Positions 60,582 through 64,000 of a DNA stretch of 64,000 nt are shown one piece after another. Under the pieces are notes generated by a model that did not search any database, was not told the DNA's origin, and was given only the letters and a program-made list of their open reading frames with translations. The stretch lies in the NCBI RefSeq assembly GCF_933775445.1, contig NC_065875.1:20645555-20709554 (forward strand). The letters run 5' to 3'. This stretch comes from Argentina anserina. Taxonomy: Eukaryota > Streptophyta > Magnoliopsida > Rosales > Rosaceae. How positions within the stretch are numbered: the first letter of the stretch is position 1; the number at the start of each line of letters is the position of its first letter. The position numbers were made by a program, and so were the translations under genes.

Positions 60582-61010
60582 GTCATGGGAGTGTGGATGG
60601 GTTTACCAGAGCTCATGGAGAAGACGATCTTGTTTTTGGGTTTGGAGGCCAATTTTGGGTTCTGGAGGCAATTTTAGGGTTCTCAATATTCCTTTATTTT
60701 TTTTAAAGGCAATTTTCTCTTTTCTATATTGGTGGGAAATAATGTAAATATTAAATTAACTAAAAAAATGTAAACATTAGGTTAAGGGATTTACGACGGT
60801 GGAACACGGCGTGCGCACGTCGTAATAACATTTTTATGACATTGGAACACAACGTGCAATCACGTTGTAATAACATTTTTACGACATTGGAACACGGCGT
60901 GCAATAGAGTACGCGTAAATGTTTGACAAAAAATGCATGATTCACGACACGTATTAAAAGCATGCTGTAAATTAAATTTTGCGTTGTAAATATCCAATTT
61001 TCTTGTAGTG
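57747..61010. mobile_element. Non-autonomous CACTA element, 3264 bp, inside an MFP exon
   Basis: The left end CACTATAAGAAAAATG and the inverted right end CACTACAAGAAAATTG match with two differences. Subterminal repeats with TTACGACGTGC/GCACGTCGTAA occur at 57785-57925 and 60783-60910, the right array being three tandem units with GACATTGGAACACGGCGTGC. Flanking triplets are CAC and CAA, so the usual 3-bp duplication is imperfect. No transposase is present. The interior (57950-60700) is AT-rich with a GA microsatellite near the right and no recognised gene. Confidence 0.88.
60548..60576. repeat. (GA)n microsatellite
   Basis: GA dinucleotides over about 29 bp within the non-autonomous CACTA element. 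The adjacent frame 60450-60677 reads through it and is not called as a gene. Confidence 0.88.
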
Positions 61011-61381
61011 CAAGCCCTTCTATTGAGCAATATATCTGTTGTTCTCAAAAAAATCAACTCTGAATTTCTTCAGAAGGGCATACGAACGATAGAAGGTGAA
61101 CCACCCTTGGTGTTAACTGTTCATACCTAGTTTTATTGCAGATTATAAAATCCATTTGTTTTCAAATCATTGATAGATATGTATCCAAGCCTTTTTGGTT
61201 AATGCATTAGCCAACTTCCCTTCTTGATAGTGTTGGATACTTTCTCATAGTTTTTTTGTTGCTACAGGGAATGTTAAAGGTTTGGTAGCTAGAGGGAAGC
61301 TGAGTAGCTGACAAAGCTCTCTCATTGCTCAAAGGTAGTCTGGACTACTGAGAATTCAGAGATGTGGATATGGTCATAGAG

Positions 61382-62266
61382 GTAGGCTCTGGTTTGGTCT
61401 GGGTTTTTAGTTGTAATGTGTGAACTTTGCCCGGTATTTTCAGTTATTATATCAGAAATGACGCCTTATGTTCATCGATACTGTCCACGAATGCAAGCTG
61501 TTTTCACGAATACCTCGAAGACAAGCCTGGTTGTTCATGCACAAAGTGGCACTAGCTACGACTATTGAAAACTCGAAGATCCTTGCTGCTTCAGAACCTG
61601 TTGAAATAGGAAGAAAGCTACGACAATTGCAGCAATGTCATTTCCATCTTATTGATAGTGAATAATAGTTTTTAAGAGCTCTCAAATTAATACGCCCTTT
61701 CCGTTTAGATCATTTCTGTCCTCTCTATCTCCTCTCCTCCATCACGCTACGAGTGGTTTCATCTCTTACTTCACTGCTTCCATTTGGTTACCGCCACTTG
61801 TTCCTCTTGCATTGCACACAGAGAATAACCAATATAAAATGCAAACGAATATAAACCGTGACTAAATATTTTTTTTTTTTTAATATTAGAAGAACTAAAG
61901 ACTTGTGTATTGTGTTGTGATACATGAAGATAAGAGTAAAATCTCATTACTTCATTTAAGTCTCATTACTGTGTTGTAATAATGAAGATATGAATAAAAT
62001 CTAATGACTCTAACTTCTAACTTTTTACCCTCTTGTTCTAAAACTTCTAACTTCTGAGTTCTGAATTGTGTTTTTAAACCGGAAGACTATATGTTTTGTG
62101 GTACAATTTCAGTCACGAGTCTTGTTGTAATCGATTTATTTACCTTGTTGACATTTTTTCCGAGAATAAAATCTGCTGAGGTGTGGCTATTTGCCGCCCT
62201 ATTGATTTCTTTCACACCTTATCAATAGTTTCCGAATTGGTACTAATTTATCGTCTATTTCAAAGT
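61382..62266. other. Intergenic after the MFP remnant
   Basis: A 65-codon frame at 61468-61665 resembles no family I know and does not match the next expected MFP exon. The rest is AT-rich with repeated AACTTCTAACTTCT words (62010-62060). No gene called. Confidence 0.45.
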
Positions 62267-62583
62267 TTTAAAAAGCGTGTCTGAGGCGCGTCTCAAGGCG
62301 TAGGCTAAAAGGCTTTAATCTTAGTTGTCTAAGCGCCGAGGCCCAAAAGGCGCACACCAAGGCGCGAAAGGTGAATGTCTCAAAAACAAATTAGTTCAAG
62401 ATTTTTTTTAATGGACAATTTTTTATTTATTTAAAAAAACTATTTTTTTGGACGGAGTCTTTTAGGTTTTGAGATTGAGACTTTAGAAAGATCACCTCTA
62501 CCGATCCCCTCTACAAAACCTATGTTGGTGTTGGAGATGATGTTGTTGGAGGTGTCGGTGTTGGAGGTGATGATGACATTTGG
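62267..62583. repeat. AGGCGC-rich repeat remnant and GTTGGAG minisatellite
   Basis: 62267-62370 carries repeated AAGGCGC, GAGGCGC and AAAAGGC words, a composition I associate with common plant hAT-type MITE ends, but no partner end is visible. 62520-62577 is a short minisatellite built on GTTGGAGGTG/GTTGGAGATG. Confidence 0.4.
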
Positions 62584-64000
62584 TGTAATGACCCGATTTT
62601 TCGGAGTCAAGTAAATTGAAATTTTAGAAATTATTAGAGTTTGTAAAAATTTATTAAACGACATTTGGTTGCCTTGCGACGTTGTAAATCGAGAACGGAA
62701 ATGTTATCAAAACTTTTATTTAGAAAAACGTCACGTTTCTGCGACGTGAAAATCGACTTTTACTCCATCGCTCGTTTGTGAGAACTTCCTTCACAGAAGT
62801 TGTAGAACTCGTCGATACGAGTTCGTGGACACGTCACGCGTTCTAATCGGACGTCGTACGTGAAAGTTATTAATGATGAAAGTATGTTTCTGATTTTGGA
62901 AGGAGGTATAAATAGAGTATTTTAGGGATTAGGGTTTCCATTTTCGGAAACCCTTCATCCGCCTCCCTCCACTTTCTCTCTCTTCTCTCTCCCTCTCTCC
63001 CCGAGTTTCTCCTCTCCCTCAGAAATTTCGTCGGCGATCTCATCGACCAGCCCACCGTGGGCCACACCGCCAAGCCCAAAAGCGTCGCATGACTCTCCTC
63101 ACCAACCCCCGAGCTCGACTCACCTCGCCTCGCCGCCGTGACCTCCCGCGCGACAGATCGAAGCTCGGAGACTTCCTCCGCCGTACTCCTCCGCCGACAC
63201 CGTGCTCTAGGCAAGCTTGCCTCCTCCTCTCCTCGCCCCTAGAGCCATCCATGACAAGGTTTGGACTTCGATTCGCCGCACGCCCTCTCCTCTGCTCAAA
63301 TCGACATCGCCGGCCCTCACAAGCTTCTCCGGAAACGATCCGACGGTCCCAAGGTCCAATCGAGGTGAGGGTTAGATTAGTTTGATGATTTTGATTGTTT
63401 GTGGTTGTTTTGGTTGAATTTTGGGAAAGATCGGAGTAGGAGGAGAGGAGGGAGGATACTGCCGCCTTAGGCGCGTGGAGTAGCGTGGAGGACGCTAGGG
63501 GCGGCGTGAGGTCGTGGGAAGGAAGAGGGGAGGAAAATGAGAGGATTGGGGCGGCGGTGGCGTGCTACACGCCGGTTTTAGAATCAGCGTGTGGGCCCCA
63601 CGCGCCGCCACATGCGACTGCACGTGAATAGTGTTTTCGAAAACAGAAATTTTGTAAAATTTATTTTTACGTCGGTGAATATAAAAAGTGATTTACGTAC
63701 AGTAATTGTGAATTTCTTTTATGTACGGTAAAAATGTAAATGTAAAATTACATTCAGTAAATATAAAAGTAATTTCAAAAGGGTAAATCAGTCATTTTTA
63801 TTTACTGGATAGTATTTACTGTGAATACGTATTTAATATGTATTGAATAATGAAACCAGAAATACGTATTTAACCTGGATGTACAGAAATACGTAAAAGT
63901 ATGTATATGTACAGAAATACATAAAGAGTATTATTTATACATGAATACGTATTTAATATGTATTGAATAATGAAACCAGAAATTGCTGAATAGTAAAATA
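62584..64000 (+). repeat. Start of another 2-kb-family LTR, runs off the window
   Basis: It begins TGTAATGACCCGATTTTTCG and repeats the family block GTAGAACTCGTCGATACGAG (62801-62820). Promoter-like GGTATAAATAG (62906-62916), a CT-rich leader and GCGTGTGGGCCCCACGCG (63587-63604) follow. The tail from 63650 has repeated AATACGTATTTAA and GTAAAT words. The open frames at 62870-63385 lie in the GC-rich leader and are not supported as genes. Whether a complete retrotransposon follows cannot be seen. Confidence 0.8.

Larger units (their letters stand above)
57281..61381 (+). pseudogene. Peroxisomal multifunctional protein (MFP2/AIM1-type) gene fragment, disrupted
   Basis: Three exon remnants survive. 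Exon A, 57281-57371, after AACAG, encodes EAKVFKELVVSDTSK and, in a shifted frame, LVHVFFAQRATPK; the shift is explained by a duplicated GTAC at 57331-57338. Exon B, 57655-57746 plus 61011-61095, encodes VPRVTDVELKPRHIKNVAII, GGGLMGSGIAT (Rossmann GxGxxG-type motif), then LLLSNISVVLKKINSEFLQK and GIRTIE. It is split by a 3264-bp transposon. Exon C, 61268-61381, encodes NVKGLVARGKL and DKALSLLKGSLDY with a frameshift and stop, then EFRDVDMVIE. In the intact family this is the hydratase to 3-hydroxyacyl-CoA dehydrogenase part of the beta-oxidation enzyme. Nothing before exon A or after exon C was found, so this is a truncated dead copy. Confidence 0.92.

Noticed and set aside
61468..61665. 65-codon frame after the MFP remnant as a continuing MFP exon
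   Set aside because: It does not resemble the next expected segment of the enzyme and has no acceptor/donor pair in phase.
62870..63385. Arg-rich frames on both strands near the window end
   Set aside because: They are located in the GC-rich leader of an LTR, in the same place as the spurious frames of the other LTR copies.

Overview
This is eukaryotic nuclear DNA from a flowering plant, almost certainly a eudicot. The evidence is spliced GT-AG genes with AT-rich introns, plant-specific protein families, and LTR, CACTA, MULE, hAT and LINE elements of plant type. Several repeats (the copia LTR, the 2-kb LTR family with a TGTAAYRMCCCGA-like start, the CACTA family with ACGACGTGC repeats) resemble ones I associate with Rosaceae, but that is an impression and cannot be tested here. 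There is no bacterial, organellar or CRISPR content.

Layout. Positions 1-16.6 kb are almost entirely nested transposons: a 6.5-kb copia element (1100-7568), a 2.1-kb LTR (8114-10193), a decayed CACTA 3' half (about 11.9-14.5 kb) carrying a hAT MITE, and a three-layer nest at 15.1-16.6 kb. Positions 16.8-23.4 kb are a degraded tandem array of CYP76-type cytochrome P450s on the minus strand: two remnants and one nearly complete two-exon gene whose start codon is one base out of frame. A foldback/hAT-like element sits inside this array. Positions 24-33 kb hold a MULE-like element with two tRNA-like segments, a LINE remnant and a MITE. Positions 33271-46621 are one 13.35-kb CACTA (En/Spm) transposon with matching ends and a TTA target duplication. 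It contains Tnp2, DUF4218, DUF4216, Ptta-type and Ulp1-like protease regions, all decayed, and has been hit by two LTR insertions.

Positions 47.1-56.9 kb are the gene-rich island: an uncharacterised two-exon gene (minus), an OTU-domain cysteine protease in six exons (plus) in head-to-head arrangement with it, and an eight-exon NT-C2 (EEIG1/EHBP1-type) domain gene of 1037 codons (minus). After that comes a broken fragment of a peroxisomal beta-oxidation multifunctional protein gene (57281-61381), one exon of which is split by a 3.26-kb non-autonomous CACTA element. The window ends inside another copy of the 2-kb LTR family.

The three intact genes show no evident shared pathway. Most of the story here is transposon stratigraphy. 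Many insertions could be bounded to the base by target-site duplications, and one is confirmed by a paralogous empty site inside the window.
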